Position numbers and translations under genes: made by a program | NCBI GenBank assembly: GCA_934725285.1 | Contig: CAKVBK010000040.1 | Location: 1 to 15,702, forward strand | DNA length: 15,702 nt | Reading direction: 5' to 3' | DNA from: an uncultured Bacteroidales bacterium | Lineage (GTDB): Bacteria > Bacteroidota > Bacteroidia > Bacteroidales > UBA932 | In this document: positions 8,946 through 15,702 of the stretch, in pieces | Position numbering within the stretch: the stretch's first letter is position 1 | How the letters are laid out: each line of letters starts with the position of its first letter | The notes under the pieces: generated by a model | Databases searched by the model: none | The model's input: the letters and a program-made list of their open reading frames with translations, nothing else | What the model was told of the DNA's origin: nothing

Positions 8946-9959
8946 ATGGGGAAGTATATTCTCAATCCGGAGACCTTATTATATGAGATAAAGGAGGTGT
9001 CCTTGAAGTCGAAAGTCTTCAAGGGAGTGCTGCTGTTCGCAGGAAGCGTGGCTATGGCCGTGTTGTACCTGTGGCTTTTCACCTCGGTACTTGGATATGA
9101 TTTGCCTAAGACTGCGTTTCTTAAGGCCGAGCATGCGCGTTGGGATGCCAGACTGGACCTTATGAACACCAAGCTGGATCGTTACGAAGAGACTCTAGAA
9201 GCCCTCAAGGTGAGGGATGACGACATCTACAGATCCATATTCGGAATGAACGAGATCCCTGCGGAGGTCAGGAACGCCGGCATCGGGGGAGTGGACAGGT
9301 ATTCGTTCCTTGATGGACTTGAACCGGATGACCGGCTTAAGAACACGGCTGTCCGGATTGACCGCTTGACACGCAGGACCTATGTACAGAGCAAATCATT
9401 CGACGAGGTCGCTTCCGTGTCAAAGACGGCTGGAGATATGGCTTCATGCATCCCTGCGATTCCTCCGATAGTTCCGGATGAGTCGAAGTATAATTTGTCC
9501 AGCAGGTTCGGCTACAGGTCGGATCCTTTCACCGGCAATTCCAAGATGCACACAGGCCTTGATTTCGCGATGAAGATAGGCAATCCTGTCTATGCCACTG
9601 GCGACGGTGTCGTCGAGTCCGTCAAGTTCGAGTTTTTCGGCTACGGCAACTCCATTACAATAGACCATGGCTTTGGCTATAAGACGATCTATGCCCATCT
9701 GAATTCTGTCAAAGTCATTGAGGGAATGAAGGTCAAGAGAGGCGACTGCATTGCCGAAAGCGGAAAATCCGGCCGCTCCAGCGGCCCTCACCTTCATTAC
9801 GAGGTTGTCTACAAAGGACAGAAAGTCAACCCTGCCAACTATCTGGATCTGTCGATGTCTCCGCAGGAATATTCGGCTATGGTGCGTATGAGAGAGGATG
9901 CGTCCGGTCTTCCGTCGTCCTCATCGTCGCGTCACTCTTTCAGTGTGAGACGGCGTTAA
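8946..9959 (+). CDS. Membrane-anchored M23 (LytM) peptidase, first of a tandem pair
   Basis: This 337-residue protein has a short cytoplasmic N-terminus, one membrane segment (about 26-49), a helical region (about 58-100) and a LytM/M23 metallopeptidase domain (about 180-300). The M23 residues are all present: His202 and Asp206 in MHTGLDF, His251 in YAHL, His282 and His284 in GPHLHYEV, with SRFGYR before them. An active zinc enzyme cutting peptidoglycan cross-bridges in the periplasm is expected, although some M23 proteins act as regulators of other hydrolases. The C-terminal tail is rich in Ser and Arg. The start at 8946 is supported by the segment KYILNPETLLYEIKEV, which has a counterpart in the downstream paralogue. 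The next gene begins 12 bases after its stop, so the two are probably co-transcribed. Confidence 0.93.
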   Translation: MGKYILNPETLLYEIKEVSLKSKVFKGVLLFAGSVAMAVLYLWLFTSVLGYDLPKTAFLKAEHARWDARLDLMNTKLDRYEETLEALKVRDDDIYRSIFGMNEIPAEVRNAGIGGVDRYSFLDGLEPDDRLKNTAVRIDRLTRRTYVQSKSFDEVASVSKTAGDMASCIPAIPPIVPDESKYNLSSRFGYRSDPFTGNSKMHTGLDFAMKIGNPVYATGDGVVESVKFEFFGYGNSITIDHGFGYKTIYAHLNSVKVIEGMKVKRGDCIAESGKSGRSSGPHLHYEVVYKGQKVNPANYLDLSMSPQEYSAMVRMREDASGLPSSSSSRHSFSVRRR

Positions 9960-9971
9960 GACGGAAGATTG

Positions 9972-10928
9972 ATGGGAAGGAATGTTAAATATGAGTTTGA
10001 CAAGACCAGGATGGAGTTCCGCAAGGTCACGCATTCCGTGTGGAATATTCTGGGTAAGGCTCTGAAATATTTTCTGGTGACGGCTTCTCTGGCTGTCGTG
10101 TATTATGTTGTGTTCTCGCTTGTCATCAGTACCGATTCCGAGCGAAAGCTTAAGAGAGAGAACCAGATGTACAGGCAGATGTACAAGGATCTGGCCTCAA
10201 AGGAAGAGCTCGTCGGAGATGTTCTTGACGGTTTGAAGATCAAGGATGACGAGATTTATCACCGTCTTTTCAATTCCAATGCTCCGGACATCACCAACAT
10301 CTATTCCGAAAGTCTTCTTTCAGATGTTGATTCAGTGCGCGACAAAGACATAGTTGAATATACCAGAAAGAGATTGGATGCTTTGTCCGACGCTTCGGAA
10401 AGGGTGGAGTCGAACTTTCAAAGGATAATGGAGGCGATTTCGGGTGACAGGGACAGTCTGCCTCCGATGACCAACCCGCTGAATGGCTTCTCGTACGCAA
10501 GGACCGGAGCCTCTCTCGGCGACAGAATCAATCCTTTCTATAAGGTGCCTGTCTTCCACGGGGGACTTGACCTGATCTCACAGCAGGGGGATCCTGTTCT
10601 GGCTTCGGCTGACGGCACGGTCAAGGACGTGGCGCATTCTTCCAAAGGTCTTGGGAATGTTGTCTTTATCGACCATGGCAATGGGTATCAGACACGCTAC
10701 GCCCACCTTGAGAACACCCGTGTCTCCAAAGGACAGAAAGTGAAACGTGGCCAGCAGATCGGGCAGGTCGGAATGTCTGGCAATTCTTTCGCGCCTCATC
10801 TTCATTATGAAGTGTTGAAAGACACGCTGCGTCTGGATCCGCTGAACTATCTGTTCGCCTCGATCAGCCCGGATGACTATATGAGGATGCTGTTTATGTC
10901 CGTGAACACAGGACAGTCAATGGATTAA
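9972..10928 (+). CDS. Membrane-anchored M23 (LytM) peptidase, second of a tandem pair
   Basis: This 318-residue protein starts at the ATG at 9972; a TTG directly before it is in frame but less likely. It repeats its neighbour's plan: short cytoplasmic N-terminus (VKYEFDKTRMEFRKV), one membrane segment (about 33-53), a helical stalk (about 58-100), then an M23 domain. Counting from ATG, the metal and catalytic residues are His196 and Asp200 in FHGGLDL, His245 in YAHL, and His276 and His278 in APHLHYEV. Both paralogues share a stalk motif of the form LK-x(2)-DD-x-IY (LKVRDDDIY and LKIKDDEIY). Sequence divergence between the two domains suggests an old duplication. The role is peptidoglycan hydrolysis or activation of another hydrolase; an active enzyme is favoured because all motif residues are present. 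Confidence 0.93.
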   Translation: MGRNVKYEFDKTRMEFRKVTHSVWNILGKALKYFLVTASLAVVYYVVFSLVISTDSERKLKRENQMYRQMYKDLASKEELVGDVLDGLKIKDDEIYHRLFNSNAPDITNIYSESLLSDVDSVRDKDIVEYTRKRLDALSDASERVESNFQRIMEAISGDRDSLPPMTNPLNGFSYARTGASLGDRINPFYKVPVFHGGLDLISQQGDPVLASADGTVKDVAHSSKGLGNVVFIDHGNGYQTRYAHLENTRVSKGQKVKRGQQIGQVGMSGNSFAPHLHYEVLKDTLRLDPLNYLFASISPDDYMRMLFMSVNTGQSMD

Positions 10929-10950
10929 TCTTAAAATTTGTCATAATAAG

Positions 10951-11268
10951 ATGGATAAATTATACTACACTATCGGAGAGGTCGCGGACATTCTCGGAGA
11001 GAGCACTTCCCTTGTGAGGTTCTGGTCCAATTCTTTCCCGAAATACATCAAGCCTAAGAGAAACGCCAAGGGCAACCGCCTTTTCACGGCGGATGATCTG
11101 GATTGCCTGAAGCAGATCCATCTGCTGGTCAAGGAGCAAGGGCTTACACTTGAGGGCACCGCAAAGAAAATGGCCGCAGACAGAAAGAAGGTCGATGGCC
11201 GCGTCAAGGCTTTGGACAGTCTGAAAGAGATCCGTAGGCAGCTTGTGGAAGTGAAGAAATCCATGTGA
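10951..11268 (+). CDS. Small MerR-family transcriptional regulator
   Basis: This 105-residue protein has a MerR-type winged helix-turn-helix at its N-terminus: YTIGEVADILGESTSLVRFW (6-25), then the wing with GNRLFTADDLDCLKQI (about 41-56). The remaining 50 residues are a charged helix suited to dimerisation (EGTAKKMAADRKK onward). There is no C-terminal effector-binding domain and no cysteine pattern for metal sensing, so the signal it answers to is unknown. It lies between the M23 pair (22 bases downstream) and nif3 (2 bases upstream). An autoregulatory role or control of nearby cell-wall genes is possible but not shown by the sequence. AAAATTTG just upstream misses the -7 consensus by one base. 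Confidence 0.9.
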   Translation: MDKLYYTIGEVADILGESTSLVRFWSNSFPKYIKPKRNAKGNRLFTADDLDCLKQIHLLVKEQGLTLEGTAKKMAADRKKVDGRVKALDSLKEIRRQLVEVKKSM

Positions 11269-11270
11269 AT

Positions 11271-12050
11271 ATGAAAGTCAAGGACATTTCTTCGGCCATC
11301 GAGTCTTTCGCGCCTCTTGCCATTCAGGAAAATTGGGACAACAGCGGACTCATCATCGGCTCGCCAGAACAAGACGTCCATGGAATCCTTCTCGGTTTCG
11401 ACTGCACCGCTGACTTAGTGGATGAGGCTGTGGGATGTGGCGCGGATATGATAGTGACGCATCATCCTTTGATATTCAGCGGAATAAAGAAGATCTCTTC
11501 CGAGGATCCCGTGGGTCTTGCTGTCTTGAAGGCCGCCGCCGCCGGAATAGCTGTCTATGCCGCTCACACCACTGCGGACAAGGTGCTCGCCGGGGTCAGC
11601 GGTGCAATGGCCAGGCGGCTCAACCTCGTGGACGTCCAAATCCTTGACGAGGAGCCGGGTGGCCATGGACTCGGAGCAGTAGGGAATCTCCGAAACCCGA
11701 TGGAAGGCGCGGAGTTCATTGAATATGTCAAGTCGAAGTTCGGCCTTAAGGTTGCCCGCTGCTCGCATATTCCTGATTTGCCGGTCAGCCGTGTCGCCAT
11801 GTGTGGCGGCTCAGGTGGTTCGCTGATCGAAAAGGCTCGTGAGGCAGGGGCGCATGCCTACCTTAGCGGTGACATATCGTACCATCATTTCTTCACAACT
11901 AAGGATTTTATGGTCATAGACATAGGCCATTTCGAGAGTGAAGTGGAGATTGTGGACATATTATTTTCTCTGTTAAAGAAAAAATTTCCTAACTTTGCAA
12001 TCTGTACCAGCGTGAGGCTGGAAACAAGTAATCCGGTATATTATTATTAG
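11271..12050 (+). CDS. Nif3-like dinuclear metal centre protein
   Basis: Starting at the ATG at 11271 the protein has 259 residues; an in-frame GTG at 11265 would overlap the MerR stop and is less likely. It carries the Nif3/YbgI/YqfO signatures: NWDNSGLIIG (21-30), THHPLIFSG (63-71) with metal-binding His64/His65, HTTADKVLAGVS (99-110) with Asp103, and GHFESE with His220 and Glu224. These should bind two metal ions in a toroidal hexamer. The biochemical role of the family is uncertain; YbgI/YqfO proteins are linked to metal-dependent hydrolase or GTP cyclohydrolase type 1-like activity. Its length fits the short form without the extra inserted domain found in some relatives. The 3' end overlaps a promoter for the following gene. 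Confidence 0.93.
   Translation: MKVKDISSAIESFAPLAIQENWDNSGLIIGSPEQDVHGILLGFDCTADLVDEAVGCGADMIVTHHPLIFSGIKKISSEDPVGLAVLKAAAAGIAVYAAHTTADKVLAGVSGAMARRLNLVDVQILDEEPGGHGLGAVGNLRNPMEGAEFIEYVKSKFGLKVARCSHIPDLPVSRVAMCGGSGGSLIEKAREAGAHAYLSGDISYHHFFTTKDFMVIDIGHFESEVEIVDILFSLLKKKFPNFAICTSVRLETSNPVYYY
11965..11997 (+). promoter_or_regulatory. Promoter inside the 3' end of nif3
   Basis: TAACTTTG at 11990-11997, followed by CA, is an exact TAnnTTTG -7 element. A weaker TTTC (11965-11968) lies 21 bases upstream. Transcription from it would give a leader of about 60 bases to the ATG at 12063, giving the zinc-ribbon gene and dnaB a promoter separate from the peptidase operon. Confidence 0.65.
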
Positions 12051-12062
12051 TCAGATAGCTAT

Positions 12063-12875
12063 ATGGCAACTAAAAAAATCAAGAAAGTCGAGACCCCGAT
12101 AGACCAGAGGGAGACATTCGTCTCACTTCAGAAGAATTTCGCTGACTCTGAGATCAGCGTTGAGGAAAAGCTTAAGACACTCTACGCCCTTCAGGAGGCG
12201 GACTCTGCGATTGACAAGATCATGCAGATGCGCGGTGAGCTTCCGTCGGAGGTCGAGGCTCTTGAGAACGAGATAGCCGATCTGAAAGCCCGTCAGGCTC
12301 AGGATGCCGCTGTCATCGAGGCTTTCAACCAGACAATCGCCGAGAACAGGCAGAACATAGTGGACTGTGACACGCAGATTGATAAATATCAGCAGCAGCT
12401 GAATGACATTTCCAACAGCCGCGAGTATGATTCTATCAATAAGGAGATTGAGAATCAGGGGCTTCTTCGTCAGATCGCTCAAAAAAACATCAATGACACC
12501 AAAGCGGCCATCGCTGAGAAGAAGGAGGACATCGAATCTCTCAAGGGCTATATCGCGGTCCGTAACGATGACCTGAAGGCAAAGAAAGAGGAACTTGCCA
12601 CGATCGTTGAGTCCACATCAAAAGACGAGAAGAGGCTCAGGGCTGTCAGGGATGAATGCGCGAAGAAGATCGATCCGAGAACGATGAGCGCCTACGACCG
12701 TATCCGCGCGAGCGTGCACAACCACCTCGCTGTCGTGTCTGTCTACAATGGGGACTCATGTGGAGGGTGCTTCAACACCATCACGCCTCAGAGGCTTGTG
12801 GACATAGCTTCGAACAAGAAACTCATCATCTGCGAGCATTGCGGCAGAATCATTGTCAATCCGGACTTTGAATAG
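12063..12875 (+). CDS. Zinc-ribbon coiled-coil protein (zf-RING_7 type)
   Basis: This 270-residue protein begins with a Lys-rich segment (MATKKIKKVE), continues as a long coiled coil (about 33-200, rich in Glu, Lys, Ala and Gln), and ends in a four-cysteine zinc ribbon: Cys233/Cys236 (CGGC) and Cys257/Cys260 (CEHC). This layout matches the widespread C4-type zinc-ribbon family found beside nif3 in many bacteria. Its molecular job is not settled; nucleic-acid or protein binding through the ribbon is usually assumed. The gene follows nif3 by 12 bases but has its own promoter in the end of nif3. The dnaB ATG lies 23 bases downstream. Confidence 0.92.
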   Translation: MATKKIKKVETPIDQRETFVSLQKNFADSEISVEEKLKTLYALQEADSAIDKIMQMRGELPSEVEALENEIADLKARQAQDAAVIEAFNQTIAENRQNIVDCDTQIDKYQQQLNDISNSREYDSINKEIENQGLLRQIAQKNINDTKAAIAEKKEDIESLKGYIAVRNDDLKAKKEELATIVESTSKDEKRLRAVRDECAKKIDPRTMSAYDRIRASVHNHLAVVSVYNGDSCGGCFNTITPQRLVDIASNKKLIICEHCGRIIVNPDFE

Positions 12876-12898
12876 ATCAACATTCAATTTCTGACTAT

Positions 12899-14389
12899 AT
12901 GCCTGACCAGACTGGAAAGACAACCAGAAAAAAGGCCAAGGCAGTCAATCTTGACACACTTGGGCTTGAGATGGGAAACAAACCGCCTCAAGCTCTTGAA
13001 GTCGAAGAGGCTGTCCTTGGAGCTATGCTTATTGAGCCCTCGGCTGTAGACACGGCACTTGAGGAATTATCCGCGTCTTGCTTCTATGATCCCCGCCACA
13101 GGATGATTTTTGAGGCTATGACCGAACTTGTGAATGAGCATATGTCAGTTGACATCATCACCACCAGCACAAAACTTCGTGATAAGGGAAATCTGGAGGC
13201 TGTGGGTGGTCCGGTGGCTCTTGCGGGTCTTTCAGAGAAGGTCGGTGCCGCCGCCCACATCGAGTACTATGTGCGGATCCTGAAACAGAAGAGCATCCAA
13301 AGGGATCTGATCACGGCGTCGTATGAGATTCTGAAGCAGTCGTATGATGATTCCGTGAAGGTTGACGACCTGATCGATCAGGCGCAGTCGAAGATCTACA
13401 ACGCCATTCAGAATAGCCAGAAGAAGGAATTGCAAGACATCGGCTCGGTGATCAACGAGGCGATGAAGGAGATCGAGAACAACCAGAAGGAGTCCGGACT
13501 CAACGGTGTGCCTTCAGGTTATCCTTCTCTGGACAGGGTGACCCGCGGCTGGCAGAAATCCGACCTCATCATCCTTGCGGCAAGACCTTCGGTAGGCAAG
13601 ACTGCGTTCGCTCTCAATCTGGCAAGAAACGCTGCGGTTGACTATAATATGCCGGTGGCAGTGTTCTCTCTTGAGATGTCGGCTCTTCAACTCGTGATGC
13701 GACTTATGACGACGGAGTCCGGCCTTCCTGCCGATAAATTGAAAGGAGGAACCAAGCTGGAGCCTTGGGAATGGCAGCAGCTGGAGACAAAGCTTGCGGC
13801 CTTGACCAAAGCCCCTCTTTACATTGATGACACTCCGAGCATCCCGTTGATGGAGTTCAGGACGAAGATCAAGAGGCTTGTGAAGTCCAAAGGAGTAAGA
13901 TTGGTGATAGTGGATTATCTTCAGCTGATCCAAGGACCTACGGAACTACGTGGAATGCGTGAGCAGGAGGTCGCCGCGATCTCCAGGACATTGAAAGCGA
14001 CCGCCAAGGAGTTGAACGTTCCGATCATAGCCCTGTCCCAGTTGTCCCGTGACGCCGTAAAGCGGCAGGGAAGCAATGGCAAGCCTCAGTTGAGCGACTT
14101 GCGTGAGTCCGGCTCAATAGAACAGGATGCTGACATGGTGATATTTATTCATCGCCCTGATTATCTGGGCCTTGCTGAGACTCCGGGAGGAAAAGAGACC
14201 ACACAGATCATCATCGCGAAGCATCGTAACGGAGAAGTGTGTGATATTGACATGCTGTTCAAGGCGGAACAGGTTCGCTTTGTGGAGCCGGGAGAATCCT
14301 TGACCGCGATGGCTGAATCAATGGGCGGCACCGAGTCAGCGATGAATTCCGCGATGAACAATGAGTTTGACAATAACACTGAATTCTGA
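12899..14389 (+). CDS. dnaB: Replicative DNA helicase DnaB
   Basis: This 496-residue protein is the hexameric helicase that unwinds DNA at the replication fork. The N-terminal domain (about 30-130) begins with PPQALEVEEAVLGAMLI. The RecA-like motor shows Walker A ARPSVGKT (228-235), the catalytic glutamate in SLEM (Glu259), Walker B VIVDYLQL (336-343), SQLSRDAV (380-387) and the DLRESGSIEQDAD segment (400-412). No intein interrupts these motifs, and the helicase is full length. The C-terminal tail after about residue 465 is Met-, Ser- and Asn-rich and acidic, probably disordered. The stop TGA shares its last base with the next gene's ATG (TGATG), so translation of the DUF3108 protein may be coupled. 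Confidence 0.97.
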   Translation: MPDQTGKTTRKKAKAVNLDTLGLEMGNKPPQALEVEEAVLGAMLIEPSAVDTALEELSASCFYDPRHRMIFEAMTELVNEHMSVDIITTSTKLRDKGNLEAVGGPVALAGLSEKVGAAAHIEYYVRILKQKSIQRDLITASYEILKQSYDDSVKVDDLIDQAQSKIYNAIQNSQKKELQDIGSVINEAMKEIENNQKESGLNGVPSGYPSLDRVTRGWQKSDLIILAARPSVGKTAFALNLARNAAVDYNMPVAVFSLEMSALQLVMRLMTTESGLPADKLKGGTKLEPWEWQQLETKLAALTKAPLYIDDTPSIPLMEFRTKIKRLVKSKGVRLVIVDYLQLIQGPTELRGMREQEVAAISRTLKATAKELNVPIIALSQLSRDAVKRQGSNGKPQLSDLRESGSIEQDADMVIFIHRPDYLGLAETPGGKETTQIIIAKHRNGEVCDIDMLFKAEQVRFVEPGESLTAMAESMGGTESAMNSAMNNEFDNNTEF

Positions 14390-15243
14390 TGAGAACGACG
14401 AGACTCTTCGGCGCGTTGGCCGCCATATTCATACTGTCGTCAACGGCCGCGGATGCCGGAGGCGAAGGCAAGTGCATTCCGGTGAAGAAACTCAGCGAGG
14501 AGAGTCTGGCTTTCAAAGGAGGGGAGAATCTGGTTTTCACCCTCCATTACAAATGGGGAATCATCAACGCTGACGTGGCACATGCCACGCTTAAGGTGGA
14601 TACCACGATTTTGAACGGCCGGAAAGTCTTTCATGCATCTTTGACCGGCAAGACTCAGAAATTTTACGAGAAATTCTTCCGTGTCAAGGAAGACCTTGAT
14701 TCATGGTTTACCCGTGACGGCCTGGAACCGATGAAATTCACGAGGTTCGCCAGGGAAGGAAAATATACCTGCACGAATTTATACTCATACGTCAGAACAC
14801 CGGGAAACGAACATATCAGCGCTTCCTTGAGCAATTCAAGGAAAGGCGATTTCTCGGCTACACTTCCGCTGGACAAGTGTACCTACGACATTCCGCTCAT
14901 GTACTATGTGCTCCGCAACATTGACGTGTCCAAACTGAATGAGGGCGGGGACTATCCGATGACCTTTGCCGTGGATGACGATGTCTACACCCTGCATTTC
15001 AGGTACTTGGGCAAAGAAAACAAAAAAGTTGACGGAGTCGGTACCGTCAGATGCCTCAAATTCAGTTTCGAGGTGGTTTCCGGTGAAGTTTTCTCCGGTG
15101 ATTCGGATCTTTTCGGCTGGTTCTCGGACGATGACAACAGAATCCCGGTCTGGTTCTCGGCCCCTTTGAAGGTAGGGCAGGTACAGGGACGATTGAGAAG
15201 TTACTCTGAACTCAAGAATCCTTTCTCTTCAATAATCGAATAG
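14389..15243 (+). CDS. Exported DUF3108 protein
   Basis: This 284-residue protein has a Sec signal peptide (about 1-23: Arg-containing start, hydrophobic core LFGALAAIFILSST, likely cleavage after Ala-Asp-Ala at 21-23). The mature part resembles DUF3108 proteins: an opening stretch GENLVFTLHYKWGIINADVAHATLKV, then beta-rich sequence with no membrane segment and no obvious catalytic motif. It is probably periplasmic or outer-membrane associated; the family has no established function. It overlaps the dnaB stop by one base and is followed one base after its stop by rseC, so it sits in the middle of a tight gene run. One cysteine (Cys29) remains near the mature N-terminus, too far from a lipobox to be a lipidation site. 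Confidence 0.88.
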   Translation: MRTTRLFGALAAIFILSSTAADAGGEGKCIPVKKLSEESLAFKGGENLVFTLHYKWGIINADVAHATLKVDTTILNGRKVFHASLTGKTQKFYEKFFRVKEDLDSWFTRDGLEPMKFTRFAREGKYTCTNLYSYVRTPGNEHISASLSNSRKGDFSATLPLDKCTYDIPLMYYVLRNIDVSKLNEGGDYPMTFAVDDDVYTLHFRYLGKENKKVDGVGTVRCLKFSFEVVSGEVFSGDSDLFGWFSDDDNRIPVWFSAPLKVGQVQGRLRSYSELKNPFSSIIE

Positions 15244-15244
15244 G

Positions 15245-15661
15245 ATGGCGGCTGGAGAGGTCTCACATAAAGGCAAGGTGGTGTCGGTCGGAAAGGACAA
15301 AGTCTCGGTTCAGATTGTGTCAGAGTCCGCTTGCTCGGCATGCCATGCCGCCGGCCTTTGCGGTGCCGCTGAGTCCAGGAAAAAGATTGTTGAGGTGCCG
15401 GTCTATGGGGATCGGTCATATTCGATAGGTCAGGAGGTGGAAGTCTGCCTTGCGGGAAAGATGGGACTTAAGGCGGTTTTGCTTTCTTATGTGATTCCTT
15501 TGGTGATATTACTGATTTTAGTGTTATCTTTGTCGTCGATTGGACTCGGCGAGCTTGCCTCCGGGCTGGTTTCGATCGGGGGGATCGCGGTGTATTACCT
15601 CATACTCTACCTTTGCAGGGACAGCCTTGCGGAGGGGTATGTGTTTTATATTCGGAAATAA
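15245..15661 (+). CDS. rseC: RseC/MucC-family membrane protein
   Basis: This 138-residue protein matches RseC (SoxR-reducing system protein). The N-terminal domain has a small beta-fold with the conserved cysteine cluster CSACHAAGLC (Cys30, Cys33, Cys39), likely to bind iron-sulfur or act in redox. Two membrane segments follow (about 77-98 and 104-124), and the end YVFYIRK is short. In many Bacteroidota rseC heads the rnf electron-transport operon, and in E. coli it works with Rnf/Rsx to reduce SoxR. Here a start codon follows 27 bases after its stop, consistent with rnfB. The family assignment is strong; the precise role in this organism is inference. Confidence 0.88.
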   Translation: MAAGEVSHKGKVVSVGKDKVSVQIVSESACSACHAAGLCGAAESRKKIVEVPVYGDRSYSIGQEVEVCLAGKMGLKAVLLSYVIPLVILLILVLSLSSIGLGELASGLVSIGGIAVYYLILYLCRDSLAEGYVFYIRK

Positions 15662-15688
15662 CTAATTAATTAGCTTTTATTTGGCTTT

Positions 15689-15702
15689 ATGACAACAACA
15701 AT
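15689..15702 (+). CDS. Start of next gene, probably rnfB (cut by window edge)
   Basis: Only ATG plus three Thr codons and two bases are visible before the window ends. The call rests on position: a start codon 27 bases after rseC, where Bacteroidota usually place rnfB, the iron-sulfur subunit of the Rnf ferredoxin:NAD oxidoreductase. The residues seen cannot confirm it. Confidence 0.4.

Noticed and set aside
8991..9005. Strong AAGGAGGT followed by TTG at 9003 as the start of the first M23 protein
   Set aside because: The sequence codes EIKEV, part of an N-terminal segment shared with the paralogue, and Bacteroidota rely little on Shine-Dalgarno sites. It is kept as an alternative in the findings.
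10933..10940. AAAATTTG as a promoter for the MerR gene
   Set aside because: It misses the TAnnTTTG consensus at the first base and no -33 element lies at the right distance.
15676..15683. TTTATTTG as a promoter before the last gene
   Set aside because: One mismatch in the TA pair and only six bases to the start codon; co-transcription with rseC explains the gene equally well.

Overview
This window reads as chromosomal DNA of a Bacteroidales-type member of the Bacteroidota. Three lines of evidence support this. Promoters match the phylum's TAnnTTTG -7 element (8932-8939 on +, 8899-8892 on -, 11990-11997 on +). Ribosome-binding sites ahead of the genes are weak or absent. The gene set is also typical of the group: paired M23 peptidases, a small MerR protein, Nif3, a zinc-ribbon coiled-coil protein, and RseC just before what looks like the rnf operon. 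Coding density is high, no gap exceeds about 180 bases, and I see no rRNA, tRNA, CRISPR array, phage or insertion sequence.

Left half (1-8816, all on the - strand, so read from right to left): alaS comes first. A single 822-codon frame follows that joins an LptF/LptG-type permease to methionyl-tRNA formyltransferase (Fmt). Next is thiN, overlapping the fmt stop by 4 bases. After a 176-base gap with an inverted pair of dispersed-repeat copies comes a large iron-sulfur membrane protein. It looks like NapH fused to NapG and carries an internal twin-arginine motif. Last is a twin-arginine-signal aldo/keto reductase that runs off the left edge. Together the last two look like an exported redox module fed from the quinol pool (inference).

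Right half (8946-15702, all on the + strand): two tandem membrane-anchored M23 (LytM) peptidases, a MerR-type regulator, Nif3, a zinc-ribbon coiled-coil protein with its own promoter inside the end of nif3, dnaB, a DUF3108 exported protein, rseC, and the first codons of a further gene that is probably rnfB. Spacings are -1 to about 23 bases, so long co-transcripts are likely. The two halves diverge from a 129-base region holding two facing promoters.

Most genes are conserved housekeeping functions. The parts most worth checking are the permease-Fmt fusion, the NapH-NapG fusion with its mid-protein Tat motif, and a dispersed repeat that has become coding sequence next to that motif.
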